This document shows, piece after piece, positions 1-8,838 of a stretch of DNA of 53,316 nt. Origin of the DNA: Streptomyces sp. JHA26 (lineage in GTDB: Bacteria; Actinomycetota; Actinomycetes; Streptomycetales; Streptomycetaceae); contig NZ_BDJC01000050.1 in assembly GCF_002005565.1 (NCBI RefSeq), forward strand, positions 1 through 53,316, written 5' to 3'. The translations under genes were made by a program, and so were the position numbers. A model generated the notes under the pieces. The model saw only the letters and a list, made by a program, of their open reading frames with translations, searched no databases and was not told where the DNA came from. Numbering within the stretch: the stretch's first letter is position 1; every line of letters starts with the position of its first letter.

Positions 1-149
1 ATGGCGGGGGCGGCCTTGGGAGCCTCGGCGGCGTGGGCGGTGGCCGGCGTCAGCGTCAGGGCCGCGGCCGCGGCGCCGGTGGTGACCAGGCCGGTGACGG
101 CCAGGTTGCGCAGACGGGCGAGGCGGGACGCAGCGGTGATCGCGGTCAT
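1..149 (-). CDS. secreted protein, N-terminal part only (cut by window edge)
   Basis: Reading leftward from an ATG at 149, the frame stays open to the window edge. It begins MTAITAASRLARLRNLAVTG, followed by an Ala/Leu-rich hydrophobic core and a likely signal-peptidase site after a THAA motif near residue 40. The architecture (Arg-rich n-region, h-region, small residues, then an Ala/Pro linker) is that of a Streptomyces Sec signal peptide. The mature domain lies outside the window, so no enzymatic role can be given. The A+T-richer stretch upstream (about 290-420) probably carries its promoter. Confidence 0.6.
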   Translation of the reverse strand, partial: MTAITAASRLARLRNLAVTGLVTTGAAAAALTLTPATAHAAEAPKAAPA

Positions 150-610
150 GGGGGTCTCCTGGGGGACGTCTTTGAGGCGCCGGCCGGATCATCCGGTCGC
201 GGCCTGTCGGGCGTCGGGGCGAGGCCCCGCACAACGCGGCAAACAAGGACGGCCCCGGCAATTCCCGCCCGGCCCGACCCGCTGCTTGCGGCGACGAGAA
301 ACATGGTTAACGACCACGAAAACAGGAAGCAAGAACGTGACCTACTACCCAAGAAAGTAGAACCTGCTCAATTCGGTCATTTAGTGGCTTTTCTGTGCGT
401 CAGACCGCTGTACGGCTCTACGATCCCGCTTAGGACGTGACCTGCCTCTCGTGGGAGGCGTCACGCCGAGAGCCGCAAAACCAGGCTTCCGGCCCGGCTT
501 GCTCCACCCGGAAGCCGGCAGAACGCAGCTCGCACATGCGTACACGCGTCGACCGGCCGGCGCCGCGCGGCCACGCCCAGAAGATCGCGGCCCACGGCAA
601 GGAGGAACCG
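150..610. other. non-coding region, probable promoter of the secreted-protein gene
   Basis: No convincing gene in either direction. The 290-420 interval is markedly richer in A+T than its surroundings and lies upstream of the leftward secreted-protein gene. I looked for a c-di-AMP (ydaO) riboswitch, common before cell-wall hydrolase genes, and could not match its conserved core. Confidence 0.4.
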
Positions 611-718
611 ATGACCGTGAAGCTGGACGCATGGGTCTCGAACACTGAGCCGAGGCGCGACCGGCTCACGGCGGACCGGCTGGAGTCGCTGCGGAAGTCG
701 GGCATCGCCCGGGCATGA
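611..718 (+). pseudogene. remnant of a helicase-associated domain
   Basis: The frame reads MTVKLDAWVSNTEPRRDRL and continues to a stop at 718. A W-x-S-N-x-x-x-R-R-x-x-L-T pattern followed by L-x-x-L-x-x-x-G-I is the signature of the helicase-associated repeats (PF03457) at the C-terminus of large actinobacterial plasmid and arm-type helicases. Only one partial repeat is left and no helicase motor domain lies upstream, so it is a relic, not a functional gene. It is a hint that this end of the window derives from plasmid or chromosome-arm DNA. Confidence 0.45.
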
Positions 719-901
719 CGCCGGACAGCGAAACCCGGGGCCGCGATGCTCCCGGGGTCTCGTGCGCAGGGCCCACTGCAACGCAGAGCGCAACAGGCGT
801 CCTGAGTGTTATCCCAGCGCTTCACCCCAGGTCAGACGTGCACGCGGACTCTGTTGGAGGCGCAACCCGTCCACGACCGGCACGACGGATGCGTCTCACA
901 G

Positions 902-1398
902 TCACCAGGGCCGGTGGAATGCGGTGCGCTCGGCGGAGAGCTGGCGGAGGAGGTCCGCATCGCTGACGGGCAGGGGCCGGCCGAGCCGCTGGGCTACGTC
1001 GCGGTGGAGGCGTAGCCCAGCGGCGTCACCCGTAGCGGCGAGAAGGGCCGACCACAGGGGACCGTCGGGGGCGGTGGTGCGGTCCACCGCCACCAGCAGT
1101 TCCACCTTGTCCTCGTAGCTGAGGCGGCCCAATTGGTTCAGTCCGGTCTTTCGCTGAAATCTCGGGCAAGCTGGTGGTGCCCTGCTCATGGGCTGCCTTC
1201 CTCAACGCTCCGCGGACGGCCGGCGCGAGGCTCTTCGTCTTCTCCACACGGGTCTCATGGAAGGCGCGTTCCTGGGCTGCGGCCCGCTCGCGTCCCTCTT
1301 CACGCTGTTGAGCCCTCCTAGCCTGCGTCAGCCGGGCCTGTCCCGGGAATGCAGAAACTGGCAGGCGGGGGCGGGCGATGCGGGAGAACTGACGCTAC
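902..1398 (-). pseudogene. frameshifted, 5'-truncated gene of unknown function
   Basis: Two overlapping leftward frames join into one protein-like sequence. The upstream part (about 1398-1150) is an Arg/Glu/Gln-rich, probably coiled-coil segment followed by KTKSLAPAVRGALRKAAHEQ. The downstream part (about 1150-902) reads TGLNQLGRLSYEDKVELLVA and ends at a stop at 902. Removing one base near 1148-1153 restores a continuous reading frame. The 5' end is lost at a stop near 1400, just before the IS256-type remnant. The sequence feels like a C-terminal region of a plasmid-borne actinobacterial protein, but I cannot name the family. Confidence 0.45.
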
Positions 1399-1478
1399 GG
1401 ACTGTGGGGGCGCCGGCCGTGCGGGCTGGTCGCTTGGGGAGGCGGACGTGGGACAGATCGAGCAAGGACTGGAGCGGG

Positions 1479-1736
1479 GACGGTAAATCGTTCGGTGTAA
1501 CTCCTGATCATGGAGGATGCGCCGATGACCAATGAGAACGTGGCCGAGCAGGACGCTGTCGAGTCGGCAGCGGCTGTGTCGGCGAAGGCCGTGGACGACC
1601 AGCTGATCGACGAGCTGGTGAGCCGCGCCCAGGCCGAGGGCCTGCAGTTGACCGGTGAGGGCGGGCTGTTGCAGCAGCTGACCAAGCGGTTGCTGGAGTC
1701 CGCCCTGGAGGGCGAGATCACCGCCCACCTCGGCTA
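1479..1736 (+). mobile_element. truncated IS256-family element, left end
   Basis: This stretch is nearly identical to the left end and first about 250 bp of the longer IS256-type copy at 6947-8322, including the terminal GTAAATCGTTCGGTGTAACT. It holds only the transposase N-terminus (start 1510 or the ATG at 1525). It ends exactly where the IS630-type element begins at a TA dinucleotide. The rest of the IS256 copy is not found on the other side, so sequence was deleted after or during the insertion. Confidence 0.85.
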
Positions 1737-1740
1737 TTGA
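1510..1740 (+). pseudogene. IS256-family transposase, N-terminal fragment
   Basis: The 76-residue frame matches the N-terminus of the IS256-type transposase at 6978 almost residue for residue (MTNENVAEQDAVESAAAVSA against MTSENVAEQDAVESAVAVSA). It stops inside the IS630-type left terminus. None of the catalytic DDE residues is present, so the product cannot transpose anything. Confidence 0.85.
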
Positions 1741-2842
1741 TCCGAAACGGTTTGGGTTCTGGGTCGTTGGTGGTGCGTGAGCGATCTGGTAGGGGACGCG
1801 CGGCATCTATCGCCGTCGGCGCAGGAGGCCCTGCGGCTGCGGGCGGTGGCCGCGTTGGTGGCGGGGCGGGACCGTGAGGACGTGGCGGAGCTCTTCGGGG
1901 TGTCGCTGAAGGCGGTGGACGGCTGGTGGGCGAAGTGGCTGACCGGTGGCCGGGAGGCGCTGGTCATGCGGCCGAGGGGCAAGCCGGTCGGGGTGCACCA
2001 GGTGCTGGACGAGGCCGAGCAGGCCGCCGTGCGGCAGGCCGTCCTGGATCATCGGCCCTGTGACGTGGGGCTGAGCGGGCAGTTGTGGACGCGGCGGCTG
2101 GTGGGCGAGCTGATCGCGAAGCTGTACCGGGTGCGGCTGACCGAGCCGGGGGTGGGCAAGTACCTCAAGCGGTGGGGACTGTCGTTCCAGCGGCCGGACA
2201 AGCGGGCCGTCGAGCAGGACCCGCAGAACGTCCGGTGTTGGCACGAGGAGACCTGGCCGAAGATCCGTGCGCGGGCGAAGGCCGACGGCGGGGAGATCCT
2301 CTTCGCCGACCAGGTCGGCATCCGCTCCGCCCAGGTCACCGGCCGCACCTGGGGCGAGAAGGGCAGGATGCCCGTGGTGCGGCGGAGCGGGAACCAGTTC
2401 TCGGTGAACGCGATGTCGGCGATCAGCACCAAGGGCCGGATGCACTTCATGGTTTTCACCGAGCACTTCACCGCGGAGGTGATGTGCCGGTTCCTGGACC
2501 GGCTCGCCGGCCACTTCGACCACAAGGTCCACCTCGTGGTCGACGGGCACTCCGCCCACCGGTCCAAGAAGGTCCGCGACTGGCTCGCCGCCCACCCCGA
2601 CGACGTCGAGCTGCACTTCCTGCCGCCGTACTCACCCGAGCTCAACCCCGACGAACTGGTCAACGCCGACCTCAAACACAACCTGCCCCGACAGCACCGG
2701 GCCCGGGATCAAGCCGAACTCGCCGCCGAGACCCGCCGCTTCTTCCGCCGACGCCAGCGGCAACCGCACATCGTCCGCGGCTACTTCAGCGGCCCCACCG
2801 TCCGCTACATCCTGGACGAGAACCCCATAAGTTTCTGATCAA
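1737..2842 (+). mobile_element. IS630-family insertion sequence (about 1106 bp), nested in the IS256 remnant
   Basis: The left end TTGATCCGAAACGGTTTGGG and the reverse complement of the right end TTGATCAGAAACTTATGGGG form imperfect terminal inverted repeats of about 24 bp. The element is bracketed by TA at 1735-1736 and 2843-2844, the target choice typical of IS630/mariner elements. Its single transposase gene is intact, so it may be active. On its right it also truncates a leftward membrane-protein gene. Confidence 0.85.
1777..2838 (+). CDS. IS630-family transposase
   Basis: A 353-aa DDE transposase starting at GTG 1777. The N-terminal helix-turn-helix region includes an ARHLSPSAQEALRLRAV-like start and a VAELFGVSLKAVDGWW motif (residues about 37-52). 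The catalytic core shows the three expected acidic positions: Asp in FADQVG (about residue 178), Asp in VVDGHSAH (about 254) and Glu in PPYSPELNPDE (about 287-293). The length is normal for the family and the stop lies within the right terminal repeat. It should catalyse cut-and-paste transposition into TA. Confidence 0.93.
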   Translation: MSDLVGDARHLSPSAQEALRLRAVAALVAGRDREDVAELFGVSLKAVDGWWAKWLTGGREALVMRPRGKPVGVHQVLDEAEQAAVRQAVLDHRPCDVGLSGQLWTRRLVGELIAKLYRVRLTEPGVGKYLKRWGLSFQRPDKRAVEQDPQNVRCWHEETWPKIRARAKADGGEILFADQVGIRSAQVTGRTWGEKGRMPVVRRSGNQFSVNAMSAISTKGRMHFMVFTEHFTAEVMCRFLDRLAGHFDHKVHLVVDGHSAHRSKKVRDWLAAHPDDVELHFLPPYSPELNPDELVNADLKHNLPRQHRARDQAELAAETRRFFRRRQRQPHIVRGYFSGPTVRYILDENPISF

Positions 2843-3139
2843 TAAGACATTGTCCGTACGGAATATCACCGTTCGTTCCGTCTGGTACTGGATGGCGCCC
2901 TGGTCGAAATCGCGTCGGTTGGTGTCCTGTTCGTCGGTCGGCGTGGCGACAACGACATGGTCGGCGCCAGCAACCCAGTCTTTTGCTGTCTGGGAGGGCG
3001 AGGTGTCGCTCGGGATTCCGCAGCCGACTACCGTGTCCAGCCCTTCGTGACCGACCAGGACACTGGCGGTGATTCCTGCCAGAGCCAGGCCTGCGACGAC
3101 GGGACTGCTCAGCAGGCGGTCGGCGACCATCGTTCGCAC
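2843..3139 (-). pseudogene. 3'-truncated membrane-anchored protein of an ABC-transporter operon
   Basis: The frame starts at ATG 3139 (or 3130), five bases after the stop of the ATPase gene, so it is the last gene of that leftward operon. The N-terminus has one hydrophobic segment (SSPVVAGLALAGITASVLVG), followed by a probably extracytoplasmic region with a VVVATPTDEQDTNRRDFD segment. It loses its natural end at TA 2843, where the IS630-type element was inserted; the frame then runs into IS sequence. The full-length function is unknown; position suggests an accessory subunit of the transporter. Confidence 0.65.
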
Positions 3140-3143
3140 GTTT

Positions 3144-3896
3144 CTACCAAGCCCCTTCTGCTGGGGCGAGGGCGGAGACGGTGGTGTAGGCGGCTTCGGC
3201 GCGGCGTGCTTCGGGGGTGTCCTGGGGCGCGTGGGCGAGGAAGTCGTGCGTGGCGCCGGTGAAGGTGATGCGTCCCTGCTGCAGGACGGTGACCTGGTCG
3301 GCTTCCTCTGCGAGGTCGGCGACGTCGTGGGTGGACATGAGCACGCGCACCTCGTCGGTGGCGAGGCCGGTGATCAGGTCGCGGAAGATGCGGCGTTGGG
3401 TGGGGTCCATGCCGGCGGTCGGTTCGTCCAGGAGGAGGGTGCGGGCGCCGTGAACGAGGGCGGAGGCGACTCCGACGCGTCGGAGTTGGCCTCCGGAGAG
3501 CTTCTTGGCTTTGTCGTCGGCTCGGTCGGCCATGTTGACCCGGTCCAGGGCAGCGAGTGCGGCGTCCCACGCGTCTGGCTTCTTCATGCCCTTCAGCCAG
3601 CCCGTGTAGGCGACCTGCTCGCGAGCGGTCAGGCCCGTCATCGGGATGATGGTCTGCGGCATCCAGGCCACCTGCTGGAGGTAGGCGGCATCGCGGGAGG
3701 TCAGGTCGCCCATGCGCACGGTCCCCGCGCGCGGCTGGTACAGGCCGCTGGCGAGTTTGAGCAGTGTGGACTTGCCGGCCCCGTTGGGGCCGAGAAGGAC
3801 GGTGAAGCCCTCCGGGACGGTGTACGTCAGGTCGGAGAGGATGGGCGTGCCGGTGCGTCCGTAGCCGAAGGTGCAGGACTCGAAGTTGACGGACAT
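3144..3896 (-). CDS. ABC transporter ATP-binding protein
   Basis: A 250-aa ATPase starting at ATG 3896. It contains Walker A GPNGAGKST (about residues 36-44), a Q-loop, the ABC signature LSGGQLRRVGVASAL (about 134-148), Walker B TLLLDEPTAGMDP (about 155-167) and an H-loop STHDV (about 189-193). It resembles CcmA/NatA-type exporter ATPases, in which one ATPase pairs with a separate permease. Two membrane genes lie immediately upstream and the truncated gene follows after 5 bp, so all four probably form one operon. The substrate cannot be inferred. Confidence 0.92.
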   Translation of the reverse strand: MSVNFESCTFGYGRTGTPILSDLTYTVPEGFTVLLGPNGAGKSTLLKLASGLYQPRAGTVRMGDLTSRDAAYLQQVAWMPQTIIPMTGLTAREQVAYTGWLKGMKKPDAWDAALAALDRVNMADRADDKAKKLSGGQLRRVGVASALVHGARTLLLDEPTAGMDPTQRRIFRDLITGLATDEVRVLMSTHDVADLAEEADQVTVLQQGRITFTGATHDFLAHAPQDTPEARRAEAAYTTVSALAPAEGAW

Positions 3897-3908
3897 GACG
3901 AACCCTTT

Positions 3909-4490
3909 TCAGAGGCGGCGGAAGCGGACGTGAGCGATGAGTCCGGCGGCAAAGACGATCAGGCAGAACCCGTACGTGGGGAGAAAGTCGGCGGGATGGA
4001 GTGTGACGGCCCACGGCCAGGGGCGGTCGAAGTCGCGGTATCCGATGAACATCACGGCGAGCACCCAGCCCACGGGTGCGGCAGTGGCGGCTTGTTCGTT
4101 CACCGCGCGGGCCAGGAGCATGAGGCCGGTGAGGAACAGGAGGTTGCGGCCGGCCGTGGAGGCCTCCGGTGATCCGCTGATGCTTCCGGTGAGGAGGCTG
4201 GCCGCGAGGGCCGTGGCCATGACCGCGGAGATCAGGGCCGCGTCCAGGTCCCGCACCTTGCGCTGGGCCACGGCTTCGGTCTCGGCGACCGCCTGGGCGA
4301 GGCTGTGGGCAAGTGCGGAAGTGACGACCAGGGGAACCAGCTGCATGAGGAAGACGCGGTTGCCCCGGGCTGTGAGCAGGCTCGGCAGCTGGACGTACTG
4401 GTCGTGTGCCGCCACGACGAGCGCCACGAAGGCGGCGAGCGCCGGGACGAGAACGGCCTGGACCCGGCGGACCTTGAACCAGAGAGTCAC
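3909..4490 (-). CDS. small integral membrane protein, ABC-transporter operon
   Basis: A 193-aa hydrophobic protein from GTG 4490, whose start overlaps the stop of the upstream permease gene (GTGA), indicating translational coupling. About five or six hydrophobic segments are visible, for example VQAVLVPALAAFVALVVAA near the N-terminus, FLMQLVPLVVTSALAHSLA, LISAVMATALAASLL, LLFLTGLMLLARAV, VGWVLAVMFIGY and YGFCLIVFAAGLIAHV. It ends 12 bp before the ATPase start. It is probably a transmembrane partner of the ATPase; I do not recognise the family. A longer in-frame extension to 4862 overlaps the permease and is not credible. Confidence 0.7.
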   Translation of the reverse strand: MTLWFKVRRVQAVLVPALAAFVALVVAAHDQYVQLPSLLTARGNRVFLMQLVPLVVTSALAHSLAQAVAETEAVAQRKVRDLDAALISAVMATALAASLLTGSISGSPEASTAGRNLLFLTGLMLLARAVNEQAATAAPVGWVLAVMFIGYRDFDRPWPWAVTLHPADFLPTYGFCLIVFAAGLIAHVRFRRL

Positions 4491-5863
4491 GCGGTGGCCT
4501 CCTGCACGAGGCGGCAGGCCTTCTGCTGCTCTTCCCGGAACCACAGGCTCTGCTGCTTCGGCGCGAGCTTGGCTGCATTTCCGGCTCGCTCCTGGACCTT
4601 TGCCAGCACCTCGCGAGGATTCTGGAACGATGCACCGTACTCGCCGCGGCGCCAGCCCAGGTACGGTTCGTCCGCCTCGATGAGCGTGGCGGCCCACAGC
4701 ATCGCAGCATCGTGATTGACGATCCAATCCACCGCCTGACCAGGCTGTACCGACGAGGGGAAAGCGCAGGGAAACTGCACCGCGGTGAGAAGGACCCCGT
4801 AGCGCACCCCGGCCATGCCCGAACCGTTCTTCCCGGCCTGCTGCGACAGCGGCAGCCACCACGCCGACCGAGTCGACGGCTTCATGTGGCGACCGGTGAG
4901 CAGGCTGTCGGAGACCGTCTGGGGCACCGCCACCTGCACTCCGGCCTGCCGGAGCGTGGTGAGGGAACGAACGATCTCGCCGCGCACCTGGTCCAGGCGG
5001 TCCTCAGCGCCACCGCCGTCGGCGATACACACCTGGGGGGCAGTACCGGCGCATCGGGTGGAAGCATGGCCGGCGCTCACCGGCCCGTTCCCGTAGCCCC
5101 ACCCCGAGGCAGTGTTGGCGCACAGAACCATGACCACCACCGCGGCCAGAGCCGCACCGGCACGCGCACCGCGCCGTACGGCGCGTGAAGCAGGCAGCCA
5201 CCACACCGCCACTGCCGCAGCCACAGCAGCGGTGAACAGGAACGGGACAAGGAGCGTCAACGGCCGGTACTGCTCACCGAAGGCCAGCGACGTATCAGCG
5301 AAACCGGAGACGTGACGCAGCCATACTGGCTCCACCTGCCCGGTCTTCGTGATCAGGTAGTACACGAAAACAGCGGACAGCGGCGCGGAGATCAGCCGTG
5401 GGGTCACATGGCCCAGGGCACAGCCGAGCACGGCCCATGCCACCACGACTCCCATGCCCATCAGCAGTGGCATGAGCGCCTGCGGTGTGGGTACGAGCCG
5501 GGTCTCCACCAGACGCATCACGACCGGCAGGACAAGAACCAGCCAGCCGGCCCCGAGGACCGGAGCAAGGGTGTGCGCGGCCACCCGGTACCGGGAACGC
5601 CCCGGAGCAAGGCCCCACACCCCGTCATGCTTGAGGCGCCCGCCTTCCCACACCGCAAGCCCGCAGGTAAGGGCGTAAGCGAAAGCGTAGAAGTAGAAGA
5701 GGGACTGCTCGACCTGCTGAGGTGCCCATAACGGGCCGGCGATGACCTCTTCGTAGGCGTCTTCCAGGTGGAGGGCGTGGAAGAAATAGAAGAGGACGAT
5801 GCCGACCCAGAGGGGTGCGGTCCACACCGCCGGGCTGGTACGCAGACGGGCTCGAAGGTTCAA
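4487..5863 (-). CDS. ABC transporter permease-like membrane protein
   Basis: A 458-aa membrane protein with six or more hydrophobic spans in its first 270 residues: residues about 15-30, 55-72, 100-118, 130-150, 155-172, 205-225 and 235-252. These are followed by a large, probably extracytoplasmic C-terminal domain of about 200 residues containing two close cysteines (CAGTAPQVC). The start appears to be TTG 5863, since no ATG or GTG precedes the first span, and its ribosome-binding site is weak. It is the first gene of the four-gene transporter operon, downstream of a strong hairpin. The substrate is unknown. Confidence 0.7.
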   Translation of the reverse strand: MNLRARLRTSPAVWTAPLWVGIVLFYFFHALHLEDAYEEVIAGPLWAPQQVEQSLFYFYAFAYALTCGLAVWEGGRLKHDGVWGLAPGRSRYRVAAHTLAPVLGAGWLVLVLPVVMRLVETRLVPTPQALMPLLMGMGVVVAWAVLGCALGHVTPRLISAPLSAVFVYYLITKTGQVEPVWLRHVSGFADTSLAFGEQYRPLTLLVPFLFTAAVAAAVAVWWLPASRAVRRGARAGAALAAVVVMVLCANTASGWGYGNGPVSAGHASTRCAGTAPQVCIADGGGAEDRLDQVRGEIVRSLTTLRQAGVQVAVPQTVSDSLLTGRHMKPSTRSAWWLPLSQQAGKNGSGMAGVRYGVLLTAVQFPCAFPSSVQPGQAVDWIVNHDAAMLWAATLIEADEPYLGWRRGEYGASFQNPREVLAKVQERAGNAAKLAPKQQSLWFREEQQKACRLVQEATA

Positions 5864-5892
5864 CAGAGGACACCGTTCTCACAACAGGGACG

Positions 5893-5924
5893 GGCCGGGA
5901 GGCACCGTTCGGTGCCTCCCGGCC
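5893..5924. terminator. perfect 14-bp stem hairpin between secreted-protein gene and ABC operon
   Basis: GGCCGGGAGGCACC (5893-5906), loop GTTC, then its exact complement (5911-5924). It lies 28 bp past the stop of the leftward secreted-protein gene and should end that transcript before the transporter operon. Confidence 0.8.
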
Positions 5925-5951
5925 TCAACGACGTGGCACTGATGTAGACGC

Positions 5952-6509
5952 TCAGTCGGCCGCGGTGGTGTCCACGTAGACCTTCTTCACATTGACCACG
6001 GCACGGCCGTACGCCGACCCGTTGAGGTGCGCGATGGTGAAGTAGCGGTTGTCACCACCGTTGTAGTGCACGTTCCACTCGCCCTTCGACGTGTAGCCCG
6101 AACCTCTGAAGCAGTTCGTGAACGTCTTCGTGCCCATGTCCTTGTCTTGGGCGAAGGGGATGGCCTGCCATAGCTTCACCCCCACGGACTGCCCCGTGGC
6201 GCCGACCATGCTGCAGCCGGTGAACTGGATCTCGGTGTAGTCGTTGTCCGCCCAGTGACGCGACTCCTTCGTCGTGCCGCTCGCCCAGCCGGTCAGGCTG
6301 CTGGTCCAGTTCATGGGCTGGACCCCGCCGCTGTCGTCAGCAGGGGCCTGGAGCTCGAACAGGCCTTCCTCGTTCTGGTTGAACGTGTGCGCGTCCTCGC
6401 TCACCGGCACAGTGTCGTCCGCACTCGCGACAGCGACGCCACCGGTCAGCGCAGCAGCGGTGACAGCAGCTATCAGACCTGCGCGGACCTGGTTTCTGTG
6501 CTTGCGCAT
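5952..6509 (-). CDS. secreted protein of unknown function
   Basis: A 185-aa protein from ATG 6509. A GGAGGGG ribosome-binding site lies about 8 bases upstream, which decides against the longer frame starting at 6650. The N-terminus MRKHRNQVRAGLIAAVTAAA continues to a VAVASA cleavage motif, a clear signal peptide of about 30 residues. The mature part of about 155 residues is rich in Asn, Thr, Gly and aromatic residues, looks like a beta-sandwich, and holds two cysteines (residues 99 and 133) that could form a disulfide. I do not recognise the family. It is separately transcribed from the ABC operon downstream. Confidence 0.8.
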   Translation of the reverse strand: MRKHRNQVRAGLIAAVTAAALTGGVAVASADDTVPVSEDAHTFNQNEEGLFELQAPADDSGGVQPMNWTSSLTGWASGTTKESRHWADNDYTEIQFTGCSMVGATGQSVGVKLWQAIPFAQDKDMGTKTFTNCFRGSGYTSKGEWNVHYNGGDNRYFTIAHLNGSAYGRAVVNVKKVYVDTTAAD

Positions 6510-6946
6510 GGAATCCCCTCCAGATGATGGCCGCAGCCTCTGCCCCACGGCAGAAGCCGGTACGACCAGCTCTCGAAGGAGCACGCTGAGTGATGTCGGC
6601 AAGCGCAAAACAGCCGACAAGCGGCATGCCAAACTCCCCCCCTCCCCCAAATCGACGGTGTCCCCCGGTCACTGGTCGACGCGCATGAAGACGGATAGGT
6701 CAGATCCGCCCGGCACGGCGATCATGTTAGGCATGCGCCGAATGACGGGAACAAGAGTTCGCTTGCTGGATGACGCGAAAGCGTCACTGCATGCAGCGGG
6801 CTCGACCTCCCAACTCACTTGTCCCACATGTGAGTTCGAGGTGAATAGTGGGTGACGGGCGCTTCCCCTCGGTGACCGAAGGTGACCGATTCATCACTCT
6901 ATGAACGTATGCCGTCAATCGTTGGCGCGGCCGTACCCCGGCGCGA
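6510..6946. other. intergenic region upstream of secreted-protein gene
   Basis: About 440 bp with no convincing gene. It must contain the leftward promoter of the secreted-protein gene. A palindrome-like CCCACATGTGAG near 6822-6833 is the only motif I noticed. The right edge is the terminus of the IS256-type element. Confidence 0.4.
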
Positions 6947-8322
6947 GACTGTAAATCGTTCGGTGTAACTCCTGATCGTGGAGGATGCGTCGATGACCAG
7001 TGAGAACGTGGCCGAGCAGGACGCTGTCGAGTCGGCAGTGGCTGTGTCGGCGAAGGCCGTGGACGACCAGCTGATCGACGAGCTGGTGAGCCGGGTCCGG
7101 GCTCAGGGCCTGCGGCTGACCGGTGAGGGCGGGCTGTTGCAGCAGCTGACCAAGCGGTTGCTGGAGTCCGCCCTGGAGGGCGAGATCACCGGCCACCTCG
7201 GCTATGACAAGCATGATCCGGCGGGCAGGAACGGCGGCAGCTCCCGCAGCGGCACACGCTCCAAGACGGTGCTGACCGGCGTCGGCCCGGTGGAGATCGT
7301 CGTGCCCCGCGACCGGGACGGTTCCTTCGAGCCGAAGATCGTCAAGAAGCGGCAGAAGCGCCTGACCGGGGCCGACGAGATGGTCATCTCGTCGGCCGCG
7401 AAGGGCCTGACCACCGGCGAGGTGCAGGCCCACCTGGCCGAGGTCTACGGCGCCGAGGTCTCCCGGCAGTCCATCTCCACCATCACCGACAGGGTGCTCG
7501 AGGGCATGGCAGAGTGGCAGAGCCGCCCCCTCGACCCGGTCTGTCCGGTCGTCTTCGTCGACGCCGTCCATGTGAAGATCCGCGACGGCGCGGTCGCCAA
7601 CCGGCCGATCCATGTGGCCCTCGCGGTCACGGTCGAGGGCCGGCGGGAGATCCTGGGGCTGTGGGCCGGCGACGGCGGCGAGGGCGCCAAGCACTGGCTG
7701 CACATCCTCACCGAGATCAAGAACCGCGGCGTGAACGACGTCCTCATGCTGGTCTGCGACGGGCTCAAGGGCCTGCCCGAGGCGGTGGAGACCGTCTGGC
7801 CGCGGACCTTCGTGCAGACCTGTGTGGTGCACCTGCTGCGGAACTCCTTCCGCTATGCCGCCCGCCAGGACTGGGACAAGAACGCCAAGCTCCTCAAGCC
7901 AGTCCACACGGCGCCGACCGAGGAGGCCGCCCTGGAGCGGTTCACCGAGTTCACCGACGCCTGAGGCCGGAAGTATCCGGCGATCGTGAAGCTGTGGGAG
8001 AACCCCTGGGAAGAGTTCACCCCGTTCCTGCGGTTCGACACCGAGATCCGCCGCATCGTCTGCACCACTAACGCGATCGAGTCGGTGAATGCCCGCATCC
8101 GCCGGGCGGTCAAGGCTCGCGGATACTTCCCCAACGAGCAGGCCGCCCTGAAGTGCGTCTACATGGCAATCATGTCCCTCGACCCCACGGGCAAGGGCCA
8201 AGCCCGCTGGACCATGCGCTGGAAGACCGCGTTGAACGCCTTCGACATCACCTTCGACGGCCGCCTGTCGGCAGCCCGCCAGTAGCACCAACCACGCCAG
8301 TCACACCGCTCGTTTGACAGAC
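6947..8322 (+). mobile_element. IS256-family insertion sequence (about 1376 bp), inactivated
   Basis: The left end GACTGTAAATCGTTCGGTGT and the reverse complement of the right end GTCTGTCAAACGAGCGGTGT are imperfect terminal inverted repeats of about 23 bp. I see no 8-9 bp target duplication in the flanks, which suggests an old insertion or a flank rearrangement. A second, truncated copy in the same orientation lies at 1479-1736, so the ABC operon and secreted-protein gene sit between two direct IS256 copies. Confidence 0.85.
6978..8285 (+). pseudogene. IS256-family transposase interrupted by a single TGA
   Basis: The frame is continuous from 6978 (or ATG 6993) to 8285 except for a TGA at 7962-7964. 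There the family would normally have Trp (D-x-W-G-R-K-Y-P), so one TGG-to-TGA change explains it. The first part carries two catalytic Asp residues (VVFVDAVHVKI and LMLVCDGLKGL). The catalytic Glu (TNAIESVNARIRR, about 8070-8105) is after the stop. The truncated product therefore lacks a complete DDE triad. Confidence 0.88.
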
Positions 8323-8649
8323 CCTGCCCTTTCACCAGAAGCAGCGTGGCTGGGACCGGGACGGGGTTGCTGGAGACATACGCGCGCCTGCTCGTTCGGG
8401 TGCGGCCTTCGTCGTGGCGGGCTTTCGGTGGTGCAGGCCGACAGGTAGGAGGCAGGGAAGGTTCCGGTCGGTGCAGAGCCAGTGGTGGGGCAGGAGTTGC
8501 GGGTGCCGACGGCCCTGGAGGGAGGAACCCGCGGACCGGATGGTTGTCCTCGGCATCAGCCCGGTAGGAGGCATGCCGAGACGGACATGCACTTATAGAG
8601 AATAGGGGCGCCTGCATCGTTGCAGGTCAGAGGCCTTGATGGGCTGTCA
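8323..8649. other. intergenic region, nothing recognised
   Basis: About 330 bp between the IS256-type right end and the palindrome-rich region. Short frames in it have no protein-like character and I see no RNA gene. Confidence 0.4.
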
Positions 8650-8838
8650 GAACATGACTCCCACGTCATTTTCAGGCTCCGTAAGTTGCTTCCGAAGTCA
8701 AGTTGCCCCGTGTTCATTGCGACCTATATGCGCAATGGCGCGACGGGTCGTGTCGCCGTCGTGAACATGACTCCGGAGTCATGTTCGACACGCCCAACGC
8801 GCAGATAGGTCGCGTCATTGCTATCTATATGCGCAATC
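8650..8838. repeat. palindrome and iteron cluster upstream of the Rep-like genes (putative origin or operator)
   Basis: Five related elements lie within 190 bp. A perfect 24-bp palindrome at 8763-8786 (half GAACATGACTCC) has an imperfect copy at 8650-8673. A second motif occurs as CATTGCG-N9-CGCAATG at 8715-8737, as a diverged direct copy at 8816-8838, and as an inverted partial copy at 8799-8814. The DNA is A+T-richer than its surroundings and ends 50 bp before the first Rep-like gene. This arrangement fits a plasmid origin with iterons or an autoregulated operator; function is inferred. Confidence 0.55.

Noticed and set aside
150..360. Possible c-di-AMP riboswitch before the secreted-protein gene
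   Set aside because: The conserved ydaO core could not be matched by eye; only the general context was suggestive.
7962..7964. TGA in the IS256-type transposase as a recoded codon
   Set aside because: No selenocysteine or readthrough element is visible, the expected residue is Trp (TGG), and a simple nonsense mutation in a decaying IS explains it.
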